From NCBI RefSeq assembly GCF_024679245.1, contig NC_090172.1, positions 47,548,676-47,612,675 on the forward strand: 64,000 bases of DNA. The letters run 5' to 3'. The notes beneath the pieces are model-generated. The model made no database searches. It was not told the DNA's origin and worked only from the letters and a program-made list of their open reading frames with translations. A program made the translations under genes and the position numbers. Below, piece by piece: positions 46,507 through 59,002 of the stretch. Position 1 is the stretch's first letter. Every line of letters begins with the position of its first letter. The stretch is from Pseudorasbora parva. Taxonomy: Eukaryota; Chordata; Actinopteri; Cypriniformes; Gobionidae.

Positions 46507-47746
46507 TTAAAGGGGGGGGTGAAACACTCAGTTTCAGTCAATCTCATGTCAATCTTGAGTACCTATAGAGTAGTATTGCATCCTTCATATCTCCGAAAAG
46601 TCTTTAGTTTTATCATATTTATAAAAGAAATATAGGCTGTACCGAGTCTTTCCGGAAAAAAACCGAGCGCCTGGAGGCGTATCGTGTGGGCGGAGCTAAA
46701 GAATGATAAGCGCGCAAAGCGGTGACGTCCTCAAGCGTGGAGAAACCGGAGAAACCCATCTATCTCAGCCAATACAGATAATGATCCACAATCCAATCTG
46801 AGGGAGAAATAAATTGAACAGGAGAAACGGCAACATCAGGACGTCCGTCTCTGTGGTATGTAAGTTACTGTATTTAATGGCCTCTCCACATTTGTGTGTG
46901 TTTACTCGCAGTGTAAGTTATGAGGACATGATTCGGTTTATGGACTATTGTATGCGACTAGACCTTAGAAGTAGCAAGCAAAACGGTTTTGCACGTCAGA
47001 ATACTGTAACGTTATACAGAGAACAACAATGGAGTAACCGTTAACAGTTAGCGCATTTGAATGACGAAGCACGCGATCGTGTCGTTTACTGATGTTTACT
47101 CATGCGTCCGTAGCCAAAAGCAGAGACATTTGAGGCAGTTTAAGTTAACTCACCGGCTGCTTCCAAAGCAGGACCGAAGCTTTAGCGCTGGGACTGCTCC
47201 GTCAAAAACACACTTCTTTGGTATGATTTGGTAAAGTCCTGACAGCAGTGGTGTGTAAATCCATTTTGAGACGCAACTGAAACGATGTTGTGAAGCTTCC
47301 CGTCATTTCTGCGTTCAAATCGGTTCAAATGCAGCGCTGCCTTCCCGGAATGCTGTGCTGAAGCGTTGAAGTCGCTCAACGTCACCCATAGGAATAAAGA
47401 GAAGCGCGGCGCCACATAAGTGTTCACGGACGACTGGATCTGCACCTGAGAGACTGTTTACAGCGTGCTCTAGTCACGCGCACGCGCGCGCGCACCCTAC
47501 CAGGAGAAGAGCCCGTACAGCCCATACAAGGACCTTCCGCTCTTATTAACGTCAAGTAGACCCATACTCGAAAAAAACTCGCCGAAACTTGTGAGAAACC
47601 GGAAGGAGTATTTTTGACACAGAAATACTCCATCAAACGTCCAAAATTAGTTTTTGAAACTTTGTCTATGTTTAGGATGGGAATCCAAGTCTTTAACAGT
47701 GTAAAAAGCTCAGTATGCATGAAACAGCATTTCACCCCCCCTTTAA
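46507..47746. mobile_element. TTAA-flanked non-autonomous transposon, 1.24 kb
   Basis: The left end TTAAAGGGGGGGGTGAAA (46507) and the right end TTTCACCCCCCCTTTAA (47730-47746) are inverted repeats of about 17 bases, one G longer on the left. Both include TTAA, the target of piggyBac-like transposases. The interior is unusually rich in CG, including a CACGCGCGCGCG run at about 47480. No transposase ORF. Confidence 0.78.
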
Positions 47747-47992
47747 TTTTGGTTTTGTACTGATAACCTCATACGAGACATCACAGATCTTGTGTTTTTA
47801 AATAGATGCTCTTTAAAGTCAATGACATTTAACGCCAACGGATGTAGTGGCGTTCTTCTAAATGCCAGCACAGTGTAAAATAGAGTGACTCATATCTTGT
47901 GGCACACTGATGCAACTTCTCACAGTGCTGCTTGGACAACTATATCAGAGTCCATTGTGAGAAAGAAAGAGAGGGAACCTCAAAGATGTTCT

Positions 47993-47993
<1 letters not shown>

Positions 47994-48072
<79 letters not shown>
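47994..48072. repeat. (GA)n microsatellite
   Basis: About 39 uninterrupted GA units. Confidence 0.97.
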
Positions 48073-48074
<2 letters not shown>

Positions 48075-48873
48075 AATGTATTTTATTGACAAAGCCATTG
48101 TTATTACAGTCAGACGGTGAGGGGTGTGTGTGACTGAATAAAACAAGCCAGATCTAAAACAAAGCGTGAGTGATAGAAACAGAAACACACACTAGGAGAG
48201 CACTGTATGATGTAATGAGTGTGTGGAGATAAAAGCAAATTGGGCTGATACAGACAGTGTGTTATAAAGCAGTGGAGAGCAAAGCAGCTTCCAGCCAGAT
48301 GGTGGATCTCCAGCGGTGACCGGGTTACGCGGGGGACACGGATCCTCATCTCAGCTTCCTCACAAAGGTGTACAGTGCTTCAGCATTGCCTATCTTTACA
48401 TCTTTGCAGTGTGTTGTTGTGTCCCATATCCGTTCCTGCTAGCACCCACTGCTGATAAGCATGCCAACACCCATATTCTCAAGGAGCCCACTTTAAAGCT
48501 GCCCTGATCCCATTTCCACTCTTTTCTCAGTCAGACAACTCAAAGGTCATTCAGAGGGTAAGACATTATGTTCCTGGCCACTGAAAAGAAAATATGTGGT
48601 CATTTGATATGCTGCGCCATATTATAGACTGGAACTGCACACTGACAGCAGTAAATCAAACATGTCAAGTGCGTGTGATGACAAGACGCTATAATGAGTG
48701 TTTTAAATGTGGCTGCCCAAAATAAACAAAGCACAAGTGAGTAAAAGAGTGTATCATTCTTGGGAAAAAAATTAAGCTTTGAAATCAATTAGGTTTTTGA
48801 ACATAAATGTTGCAACAACACAATGTTGTTGGTATTTTTGACATCATTATGAAGTTTAAAGGGAGGGTAAAAA
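48073..48873. other. Non-coding stretch, no gene recognised
   Basis: A CG-richer patch near 48290-48350 has no convincing splice sites or ORF. Confidence 0.45.
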
Positions 48874-49308
48874 AACTCCCGTATTTCCTCAAATAGAAGC
48901 CTGTAGTCAATTAAACGGCGGGCCTCTGATAGTGGCCGGGGGCGTGGTCAGCACAAACAAATAAAGGCCGGTCTCAAATAAAGGCTGGTCTCAAATAAAG
49001 GCCGGGGGAAAATGAGTGGATAATCTCCTAAATGCTGTTAATTTAATGCGAAACCATCCTAATGCCACGCGCCCCCATGCGAGTCATGCCAGTGCGACAC
49101 ACACTAATCCTGGTCTCTTCTATAGTTAACCTAAAAACTTTACAGGGATTGCTTTGTAAATTAAATTGAGAATATAACGGATGCATTTGCCATTTTAAAT
49201 AGACTACTGTAGTCTATGAGAGATGCAATGTCTGTGAAAATGCCGTGTAAGGCAGGCTACAGATATCGATCTTCACAATGCGTGCGCCTCAATCTGCTCT
49301 GTCAGTAT

Positions 49309-49374
49309 AGTCAGGGCACTGATCAGGGAGTCAGCCCATTGACTTACCGGTATGTCCTGATCAGTGCCCTGACT
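49309..49374. repeat. Perfect 19-bp inverted repeat
   Basis: AGTCAGGGCACTGATCAGG (49309-49327) and its exact complement (49356-49374) flank a 28-base loop, directly next to the trinucleotide run at the LINE end. Confidence 0.92.
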
Positions 49375-49375
49375 A

Positions 49376-49905
49376 CTACTACTAATAATAATAATAATAA
49401 TAATAAGTTTTATTTATATAGCGCCTTTCCAGAGCTCAAGGACACTTTACAATAAACAAACAACAATAAAGCCAAGTGACAAACAGAGTAGACAGAACAA
49501 CAGTAGGCAATTGATAGTGCAAGTATAATAATACAGAAATCGGAGTGAGGAAGAACAAAAAAAAAAAAAAAAAAAAAAATTTCATCTTTAAGACCTATAA
49601 CATTCAGAAAAGAGGTGTGTTTTGAGCATGGATTTGAAATCAGAGATAGTGGCAACAAAACGGAGTGGTCGGGGTAGAGAGTTCCATAATTTGGGTGCTA
49701 TTACACTGAATGATCTGCCCCCCATTGAAGCAAGGCGATGCCGAGGGACAACGAGAAAGTTGGAATCAGCAGATCGTAGAGAGCGAGTAGGGTTGAAGGG
49801 GAGAAGCAAGTTACAGAGGTAAGGGGGAGCAAGGCCGTGCAGAGACTTAAAAGTGAGAAGAAGAATTTTGAATTGAATACGGTAAGACACACTGAACTAG
49901 GGAGC
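49376..49905 (-). mobile_element. LINE 3' end with RT C-terminal remnant
   Basis: Minus-strand translation at 49588-49890 gives a contiguous 100-residue stretch (HGLAPPYL, then PKLWNSLP) characteristic of the C terminus of L2/CR1-type LINE ORF2 in fish. It is followed on the minus strand by a poly-T/A patch, a TATAGCGCC-containing tail and an ATT trinucleotide run at the 3' end (49376-49407 on plus). This is a 5'-truncated insertion. Confidence 0.88.
49588..49890 (-). pseudogene. LINE ORF2 C-terminal fragment
   Basis: About 100 codons of the region after the RT fingers/palm of an L2-type LINE. It holds FKILLLTFKSLHGLAPPYL at the start, LVVPRHRLASMGGRSF in the middle and LWNSLP near the end. 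The frame is uninterrupted over this length and then stops, as in normal ORF2 ends. The catalytic RT core, endonuclease and ORF1 are absent because of 5' truncation, so it encodes no working enzyme. It belongs to a different insertion from the L2 pieces at 30928 and 42515, being on the opposite strand and better preserved. Confidence 0.85.
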
Positions 49906-50760
49906 TGATTAAGACACACCTAATATTAGCCTCTCGTCTCTTTTATGTCTTAAGGGTGTCGCACCCATGCCTCGAATCTCTGCTCCGCTTTTGCCTGTCT
50001 CTGCTGACTGCGCGCGGTCCTCCCCAAACGGACGAAGCGTTTATATTTGACGCGCTCGCCCTTGTGCTATTCTTTGAAACGACAGAGGGCGACTCAGAGT
50101 AATTGTTCTATAAACGAACACGTCGAGAAGAAGTGGGCTAACGTACACAGGTGATGATATTTATTTTAGTACATTTCACCAAAAACCACGCCACAAAAGA
50201 ATCGTGAAAACTCAGTAAGCCTTGGCTTGATATTATTACTTGTGACATGAGAACAAAATATGCACTAAATTAATGATCTCTTAAATATTTCCTAATTTCA
50301 CTAAATTTTAATGTTGTGATTTATTTATTTATTTGCTTAAACCTGGATCTTTATTTAAAATGGCTTATTTCTTGGCTTTTGTAGGCTCATTCAGTAAATA
50401 TAAGCACCTAATTTGTGCAAACTGGGTGCCGGTGTGATGAGACGTCATGCTCGGCTAGATTCGCCGAGAACTCGTTCATCTTCGGATGTGGAGCTGCGCG
50501 TGGAGTTACAAAAAATGCGTATTATTTTGTTGTATGGTGATATTTTTGCAAATGTTTCTTCAAAAAAATCAAAGATATTTGTCCACTGGAACGATCACTG
50601 TAAATTGAAAACGGTTTACATAAAGCAATTATATTTCAAACAGATGGAATTAGAAATGCAGGCCTGCCCCTAATAAAAGCCTGCTTCAAATAAAAGCCGG
50701 TTCCAATCGGCAGTTCAGGTACATAAAGGCCCCGGTCTGTATTTGAGGAATTACAGTATT

Positions 50761-53209
50761 TGAATCACATTCTCTTACTTTCAAATTCAAAGTACTACTG
50801 AATTTTCAAAATAAAAGTTTTTAGCATTGACACCAATTACCCCTACATAAAAAAGGAGCAAATGTTTGTTTTTGTTTTTTTTTTTGTTTTTTTAAAATGT
50901 TTATTATATATCATTTCTAAACTATTTGTTTGGCTTTGGCATTAATGCAAAGTAATCATTATTGAATAATTTTACATTTCACAGAAGTGGTGTAATGGCT
51001 GCAAGAGGTTTTTCAGACACTTTTCCATCATTTTGTAAATCATGACATTAAAAAGCCAACAACAACAACAAAGAATATTTTTATATCATGATTATGATTA
51101 AATTATAATTGATTTAAAATGGACTTCCATAATACGGAGTCAAAATATTTCTCATTATTTAATAAAAGGTTTATCATGTAATTGAATGTTGCCTTTTATT
51201 TGGAGTGTCATGACTTTAAAATCATTTTCATCATAATCACAGGACATGTTTGTCACCATGTATTCTCAAAACATGGTGACAAGCATGTCCCTTGACTTGT
51301 GAGTCTAATTCCAGATCTGGTCACTGATCTCTTCATCCATCATCTGGATTCAATTCTCTATAGCTCTTATTTTGAAAGGACAGAGGCGTGTGTGTCCATG
51401 CTGTGCGTGCATGTAAGTGTGTTTGTATGGACAGGCCTCTGATTGAGGTAGCGGACCGAAATGCTTTAGGCTAAACGCAAATAAAGAGAGACCGCTCATA
51501 TTAAGGCAAAATTTTGTTTGTGTGTTTGAGTTTTTGGAGTTTTTGAAGAAAGGGTGTGGTTCAAGTTAGAAAAATAGTGGATGTTGGCAAAATGAATAAT
51601 AGTTTTTACTTCTCAAAATTGAATTCTAATTCAATTTTTTGAGCTTTGAGTGGAGCTCTAAGTCATGGGCAGCAATGTATATGATAATGCGAACTTATGA
51701 TTTTTCTTTCTAAATCTCTTCTTTTTACAGCGACTCCACCGCTTCATGTGTGTTGATTTGCGGAGTTGGCAGGGGGGCTTCTTGTAGATCAGTATCACCC
51801 CATCGCACGTCCAGAAATATGAATCCAATTACCGACTCCAGACCGGCCTTTACCAAGATGGCTGGATAAAATACCCAAAGTTTTTACTTTAGACTCTTCA
51901 TTCCCTCTCTCTCTCTTTCTTCGGTGCTAATACACTCCGTCCACTTCTTCTGTTTTTCATTATCTTCTCACATCTCTCCTCTTTTCCCCTTACCTCTTCG
52001 ACTTCTTTTTTCCCCTCTCCTCTGTTTGCGTCTTTGAGGTTCCTGCATGTAGACAAAGCACTCGTGTCACTCTTTCGCTGCAGAATGTTTTGGCTGCTTT
52101 GCTGAACCACAACTGCATTGGAGAATATGGATATGAAACATGTGTTTCCAGTATAATGGAAGAAAACCCATCTATTAAGAGACACCTGCCAGCAGAGGAG
52201 ACGACTGCATTAATGGCAGCCTAAAACAGATTCCACCATAAGTATGGAAATGAAGTATGATTCCATTAGCCTTTCAGGGTTTATATTTAAATTACATGAC
52301 CATAATTTTAAGTCGTTGGTTGAGAACGGCCTTTCAGATCCACTTTTAGGGTGAAACCACCCCGGGGTAAACTCCAGACGTTTTGTGTTAAATATGAGTC
52401 TACATTAAGTGCTCTTATTTAGAACTCTTTCCCTTTTATAGTTTAATGCTGCACCCTGATAAGTTAACCAGTAAACCACAATTGAGATGAAACCACACCG
52501 GTTTATTGAAGAGAGAAAATTAGATTTTCATCCTGCTTCAAAACAGCAATTCCATTTAGTATCTTGTGTGTGTTTCAATTTTCAGATATAAATAAAAAAG
52601 TGACATCATTTTCTGTCTCTCTGCACCACGACCAAAAGCTTCACTTACTGCTGTACTGTGTAATTTATTGCTGTGAACTTTACTGATGAACTCATCTTGA
52701 CTTATGTTCGGTGTGCGAGCGCATTTGTGTGAATGAGCGTGTGAGGTCATCAGCGAAACAGCCGACAGTAGGGTTTGTAGAAGTTAATCAAAGTTCATTC
52801 GCTGACCCCTTAATGTGCTACATGTGGCGCTAAACTGTGACATCGACACACTGAGTGCGTTGCAATTAAACCATCTAGTCTCCTGCAGTATAATGATCTT
52901 TTTAAATGATACAGAAGAAATATTATCCTGCACATGCATCATAACACGAAGACATCATAGCGTATTTATCTTGTGTTGGACAGACAGAGAGAACCAAAAC
53001 CTTGTGACGCCCTCCCCAAGCTGACTTAATTGAGAAATTAATGTTCCTGCAGTGATAATAGCTGCGTCTGAAACTGAAGCCAGATCCCTTACTGCATGAT
53101 TGCCCGGTCAGTGGCACCCTGTAAAGAAAACAAGTTTCAAAAACCATATCCATAGACAAAAAGGAAAGAAAAAAAGTCAGCCTGGACCATTGCTATGGAC
53201 GTCATTTGG
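50761..53209. other. Non-coding stretch, no gene recognised
   Basis: AT-rich. It includes CACCATG/CATGGTG local inversions near 51255-51275 and a pyrimidine-rich block at 51900-52030. No domain-bearing ORF. Confidence 0.45.
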
Positions 53210-53430
53210 ACAACTTTACAGGTGATTTTCTCAATATTTATTTTTTCCACCCTCAGATTTCAGATTTTCAAATAGTTGTATCTCGGCCAAATATTGTCTT
53301 AATCTAAAAAACAATACATCAATGGAAAGCTTTTTTTATTCATACTTCATACTTTCAGATGATATATAAATCTCAATTTCCAAAAATTGACCCTTATGAC
53401 TGGTTTCGTGGTCCAGGGTCACACATATAT
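53210..53430. repeat. Interspersed repeat ending in TGGTCCAGGGTCACA
   Basis: CTTATGACTGGTTTCGTGG and GGTCCAGGGTCACA at 53392-53423 are a very common cyprinid repeat terminus, with the associated ATCTCGGCCAAATATTGTC upstream. Non-coding; the family name is not certain. Confidence 0.55.
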
Positions 53431-56400
53431 TTTAAATATATTTAACAGGTTGCAAAAATTTCCCAAAAATATTGATTTAAATAAAACATTTAATTATATA
53501 TTTTGGCCATATATTGGCTGTTAAAGTACATTTTGTCTTTTCACAAAATTAAATTTTCTTGAGCAATGAGCTTTAGCAATAACCGAGCAAATGTTTTGTA
53601 AGTAAAATGCTTAATTCTCTGTAGATGTTGGTTCTTCCCTTTATAATTTGAATAAATGCAGTTCATAGGAAAAGCAGTTATGTCTATAATGCAATACTGT
53701 TACCAGTCTCTGAGATTCACATTTACATATAAGGTTTTTTGAACTGCATTTGATTTCCAGGGCGGTTTAGGTTAGCGTGACTGGGCATTTGTCTTTAAGG
53801 ATCCAAAAAAAGTTTCGTTCCCGGCACTGTTTTTCCCAGTGACACTGGAAGGTTTAAATGCTCCAACTGATTGCGATAGCCACAGAACGAGCCAGATGAG
53901 AAATGAAACCTCAGATATCTGTGCTTGAGCAGGAGAAGAAAGACCAGCGGTGCACTAATTAGCTTAGCTTACTCCTGGGGCTGGAGAGAAAGTCAATGAA
54001 AACACAGGATGAGGGACTTTGGTTCACTCAGCCAATTCACATTAGCAATACCTCCGCTGGGCCAGTCCAGAAAAAAGCACCCATCCACAAACGCGTCTGA
54101 ATGTCTCAGTTAAGAAATTGCAAGCGGTTAAGAGAGGATGAATGGAAGCAAAGAGAGGTGCTCACATCTGAAGTTTATTTCAGTGTAAATCTATTCCAGA
54201 TAATGCTTGTGCGATTTGGAGTCCTGATGATTTAGGGGTTGTGACCTGACGTGACACTCCAGCAAATGTATGAACCTGCAGACCTGGGCTTTGTCCGAAC
54301 ATTAGTGGCCAGTTTTTGTCCACCAAGACAAAACAGTGTGACAGATACGCCGCCGCAAAAGAGTGCTGAACTCTCATGAAACTGTCAGTGACCTTAATGT
54401 ATCATTTAGCGTGTTTTGTTGAGACTGGAGATCAAACGCATGTTTAGAAGCAGCTCAAACAGGGTGTGGTGTTCTGATGGTGTCACTTTGGCAAGCTTTG
54501 TTTGATAGGGATGGCAGGAATATGTTGCTGTGATGTGCTAATTGAATTCTGGACGCTTGACAATTTTGTGACTCATCATGCAGAGTCTTTAGCCTCTACA
54601 GAGACAGCGTTCAGATTGTACTCAATCAGCTCAATTTACCTAAAGGTAAGATGCTAAAAATGTATAGAAAAAAACGCAAAAATTAAGTGTGTAAAACTTT
54701 TTTCAATCTTCCATTGTACTCATAAATGATGTATTATATCTGGCCACATCAAGCTTCTCAAACAAACAGACTCTACAATGTAAAATTTAACAGTGAAATT
54801 AACAACAAAAGATTTTTATGGAATTAAATGAGTTAGCTTGGTTGCTGTTTCAGTTTAATTGCAGTTAGCGTGCTTGTTAGTACAACATTAAAAATATAAT
54901 CTTAAAAATAAAAACTTTAAAATGTGATGTAATCTTTAAGTTCTGCTGACTTATTGGAGTTTACAGTGAAGCAATGGTGAAATGACCCAAAATAACCAAA
55001 AATGTTACACAATTATCCTATTTCTCTTTCATCTTTTTAATATCGTTTCATCAGAATTATGCTTCTCATTAGTAATTGTTTTCCAGTGACTAACTATTGA
55101 GAAAAAAAATTAAAGATTGATTTTCTCTCAAAGCTGCAACGTAATTTGAGACTGAAAAATAAAGCAACCCTCTTTCAACGTTCTCATTCCGCTGGCAGTC
55201 CATGCTTTAGATCTCCTCCAGCTTGGACCATACATCTGCAACATTTGCCCACAGATTTTGTCTTATGTGGTTTTTGACAAACTTAACGCTAAATTCTTGA
55301 AATAAAAAAGGTACAAACAGACAGTGGAAAATAAACAAGTTGATACGAACAGACATGTCCCGAGAAGAGATTTTGTTTATTCTAGAGGAACACTGCGGAA
55401 CTGAGAGTGACGCAGTGAAGCAAACACAGTGACGTTTAGAGATCGAAACAGACATTTTTTGGCTACTTTACTTAAAAATAAATTATTAAAATGAAATGGC
55501 ATACTGCTCTAAATATGGCTGAAATAGTAATATGTTTTTACTTGAGTGTACTGTAAACATTGTGTATGACAGTTCTTTTTAAATAGTTTTGCATGAAATA
55601 GTATCTCAGAAAAAATTTGAGCCGCAAATAATCTGAAGCAGCAGACAAATAAAATTATGTAATGAGCTGAATAATTTTCATATGGAACAAATTTGAATCC
55701 TGTGGTTATTGAAGATGATGGAACCTCATAGCATTTTCTTTTACATTGTGGTTTTAAATTGTCCTTCTCTTCTGACCAGTGATTTTATTCTTCTACAATA
55801 TCATGGTTTTGCATTCCCTCGTTCATATAAGTGCCTCAGGTGTCCATGAATTGAAACAGCAGCATCCTTTTAAATTCTAGACATGTATGATATGGATTTC
55901 ATTTCTTACCTGTGAGTGTTTTTCCTAGAACAGTGATCAATGCAATCATCCAGATCTAACCTTTAGAAAGTTGCTCCATTTCCACCCGTATGTTTATGTC
56001 AGAACTACACACCTACACCTCTTGCAAAACTCTTTGAAAGTCACCATCATCCTGCTTAATACCTGAAGAGGAAAATGTGCTTATGGGAAAGACTTGTGTG
56101 TTATTTTAAACTGGAATATCTAAGCAGTGTCAGACCAGAGTTTATTTTAGTCTCCAGCTTGACCCTGCTCTGTCAATGAATCATGCTGTGAATTTCCAAT
56201 CATTATTCCCGAAAAGCTGTACCAGATTGAAAAGACACATAGATGGCCATTCACTGGAACGTCTGGACATGGTGTGAAGCACACTCCAGAAAGGTCATTG
56301 TTCATAAACAAGCCAAAATGAAAGTCTGAATGCAGTAACACATAGAGTGTACACACTCTCTGGATCTACATTCTGTCAGCCAGACCCAGAGCACAATGAG

Positions 56401-57813
56401 GGCTTTGTGAATTGAGACTGAAAATTAGAAAGGAAGTTAATATGGTTTGGTTTAAAGAATCAAACAACAAAAGATGAAAGATTGAACCACTAGTATTAAA
56501 GGAATACCCCACATTAAAACTCCCTACTTGACGGATGCTGTTCTGAATTAAATTTTGATTCTCCAAACCACATCTGATTCAGCTGTCCTGAACTCCATCA
56601 GCCAAATCAAATTCACTGTTCAATCTAGTCAGGTATATGATCTCATATAGTGTTTCTACTGAAGAGATGTTGATCTCCTCCAATACAAGTATACTTACCT
56701 TGGTCCAACCCCACCGAATGCCTGTTGTTTTTGTGGGTTTTGGCTTGATTGTAGTTCTGTGACCAAACGTGGACCAAACATGCCCTGTCATCACTTCATC
56801 CTGCCTTCCCAGCTGAAAGTTTTAAACCCCAAATCAGCTTGTAGCAATTACCCACAAATTGAAAGCGTGCATCGCCGTGACTTTGTAACGGTACACGTTG
56901 CTCCCACTGTTGGTGTACTTCTTTGGCAAGCCAGGGGTTGTTCCCATCACAAATTTGATGCTAAACAACCACAAAAATGTAAAAGCATGAGCTCTCTTGC
57001 TGTGAACATAGAGATGGCCACAATGAAAGAGAAACCTATCTGAAAATGAATAAATTAATGTAATGCTGTGATATAAGTCACTTATAAAAGTGTTTTAACA
57101 CACAATCCATGTCTACTTGCAAAAGTGGACATTAAGTCTTATCTTTAATGTTTTCCTATATTGACAGACAAATATAATATTTAAGATTTAACTATGCAGC
57201 AATGCAGAGTGTGCTGAGATAGCTGTGATTGTTCTGTCATCTGCAGTTAACAAAAGATCCAATCCGGACAGTGTATGAAATCCAAATCTGTTCAGAGTCT
57301 GTGCGTGAACACCGGACATGTGCTTTTCCAAATGTTACAGCCCTTTGTTCCCAATTGTAGTCCAAATCTGCTTGTTGAAACTGTTTTAAGGTCCTTGGAT
57401 TTTCGAGTGCATTAAGTGAGACCTTTGTTTGTTTCATCCATGAAAATGTGCAAATGGAATGGAAACATCTGAGTGCTCAAGAATGTTGTGGAGAAGAAGG
57501 ATGGCTAGCTGATGTCTCAGAGTGTTCTTCATTGAGGACAAAGAGAGTGCCCAAGAATCCTGGAAGCATCTTCATGTCCTCCAAATATCTGCTCCCAGGC
57601 GTACTCTCAGACATTGTGGTTGGAAATGTGGATTCCTTGGAGGGTTGGGAAAGGGGGGTGGGAAAACTGAAAGGAACCTATTGTTCTGCATAAGAGCAGA
57701 TAAGACACAGAGGGTAAAGGTTGGTCCACACTAAAAGATTTTTAAAATCTTATCAGATTTTCAAAATGTTAGAGACCACAAACATGACGATAAAAAAAAT
57801 CATAGATTTAACA
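53431..57813. other. Non-coding stretch, no gene recognised
   Basis: Over 4 kb of AT-rich, apparently unique DNA with only short open frames of ordinary composition. Could be intronic or intergenic. I see no exon I would defend. Confidence 0.45.
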
Positions 57814-58134
57814 GTTCCCTTTCAGTCAGTCACTCTGAGTTACGTCAGTGACTGACGGAATGAGGGTTTTGCTTAGAAGCCAATCCCTTTTGATTTCTAC
57901 AAAATGAGCCAATGGCAATACAATAACATGGGTCTGCGGAATTTGCATAGCGAATCATGGGTGTATAAGGAGCTGCGCATGCAATCTGGCAAGTTTTTCG
58001 GTGTCATGAATCCAGCAAGTTACGCATTTCTGCTGCTGATCTGCCACAGAGTGTGTGTCTTCTCCCTGGGCGCTTCAGCATTGCTGCAGAGTTTTTCCTC
58101 TTCTGAAGAGCTACACAGGCACGTCTTTTTCAAG

Positions 58135-58885
58135 ATGTCTCGCCCGTGTGTTTCTGGGTGCGGTCGTGTCATTTATCCGTCTGACAGCCACGAGTGCTGT
58201 CTAGCATGTTTGGGCTTTAATCACACTGAGGCAGTGCTCTTGATTGAGCTCTGGAGCTTCCGATTGAGATGTCTGGTCCCTTACGCCAGGGACCCAGCAT
58301 TTCGTTCGGGGCTCCGGCGGATGATATTGATGTTGATCACTGCATCACAAGGCGGGCCTGAGTCTTCTGGTGATGAGCGTCTTGGCTGCGATGCCTCCTT
58401 CTGGAACACCATCGTTGCCCAAGTCTGATCCAGAGCTGACGGCCATGCTTTACCGAGCACCTGTGAACATTGGGCTGGACAGGAATCCTCCACCTCAGCC
58501 CAAGTGTTCAAGGCTAGATGACTGGTTCCTGGGCACTGGGCATGCTGATCGCTTGCTATCACCCCCAGGGTCACCAGTTCGTGGAGGGCACCATTTACTG
58601 CCTGTAATCATTCTGGTGCGACCTCAGCCTTCACTATCCTCGATGGAGGCGTGGCAAAAGGGTATGTGGGGATTCCCCCAGTGGAGCACCCGTCCAAAGT
58701 TGTGCTGACCAGGAGGCCCGCTGCTGCACCTACACTGCTGCCAGCTCAGCCGTCTCAGCCTGTTTGTCCCTAAGCGGCTCACACATCACCTGCTCAGCCC
58801 CAGCAGCAGCCTTCACCCCAGCCACAGTGCATGGGAGTAAAGTGCTGCATCCCGTCTCTGCCCCTAAGCATGCCAAATAAGTAGC
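58135..58885 (+). pseudogene. DIRS Gag remnant
   Basis: ATG at 58135 opens a frame with an N-terminal Cys/His cluster (C-x3-C, then H-x2-C-x2-C and a later H) spaced like the gag of the intact DIRS at 13.5 kb. The frame stops at 58428 after 97 codons. Gag-like sequence continues in another frame (SDPELTAMLYRA, SRLDDWFLGTG) to about 58710, and a Pro/Gln/Ser-rich tail follows to about 58885. There is at least one frameshift near 58370-58430. Non-functional. Confidence 0.75.
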
Positions 58886-59002
58886 AATATCAACGGCTCG
58901 GAGATAGGTGTCAGTTGTTTTCAGGAGATGGTAGCATGAACACTCCTTCTGGGGAGAGAATATAAAAACACAGGGAACCAGGAGACGTAGACAATACAAC
59001 CA

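Larger units (their letters stand above)
48874..50760. mobile_element. Non-autonomous DNA transposon, interrupted by a LINE end
   Basis: The left end CGTATTTCCTCAAATAGAAGCC is mirrored by the right end GGTCTGTATTTGAGGAATTACAG. Just inside both ends are AAATAAAGGCCGG-type direct subrepeats. The middle (about 49376-49905) is occupied by a LINE 3' end on the minus strand. No transposase. Confidence 0.65.
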
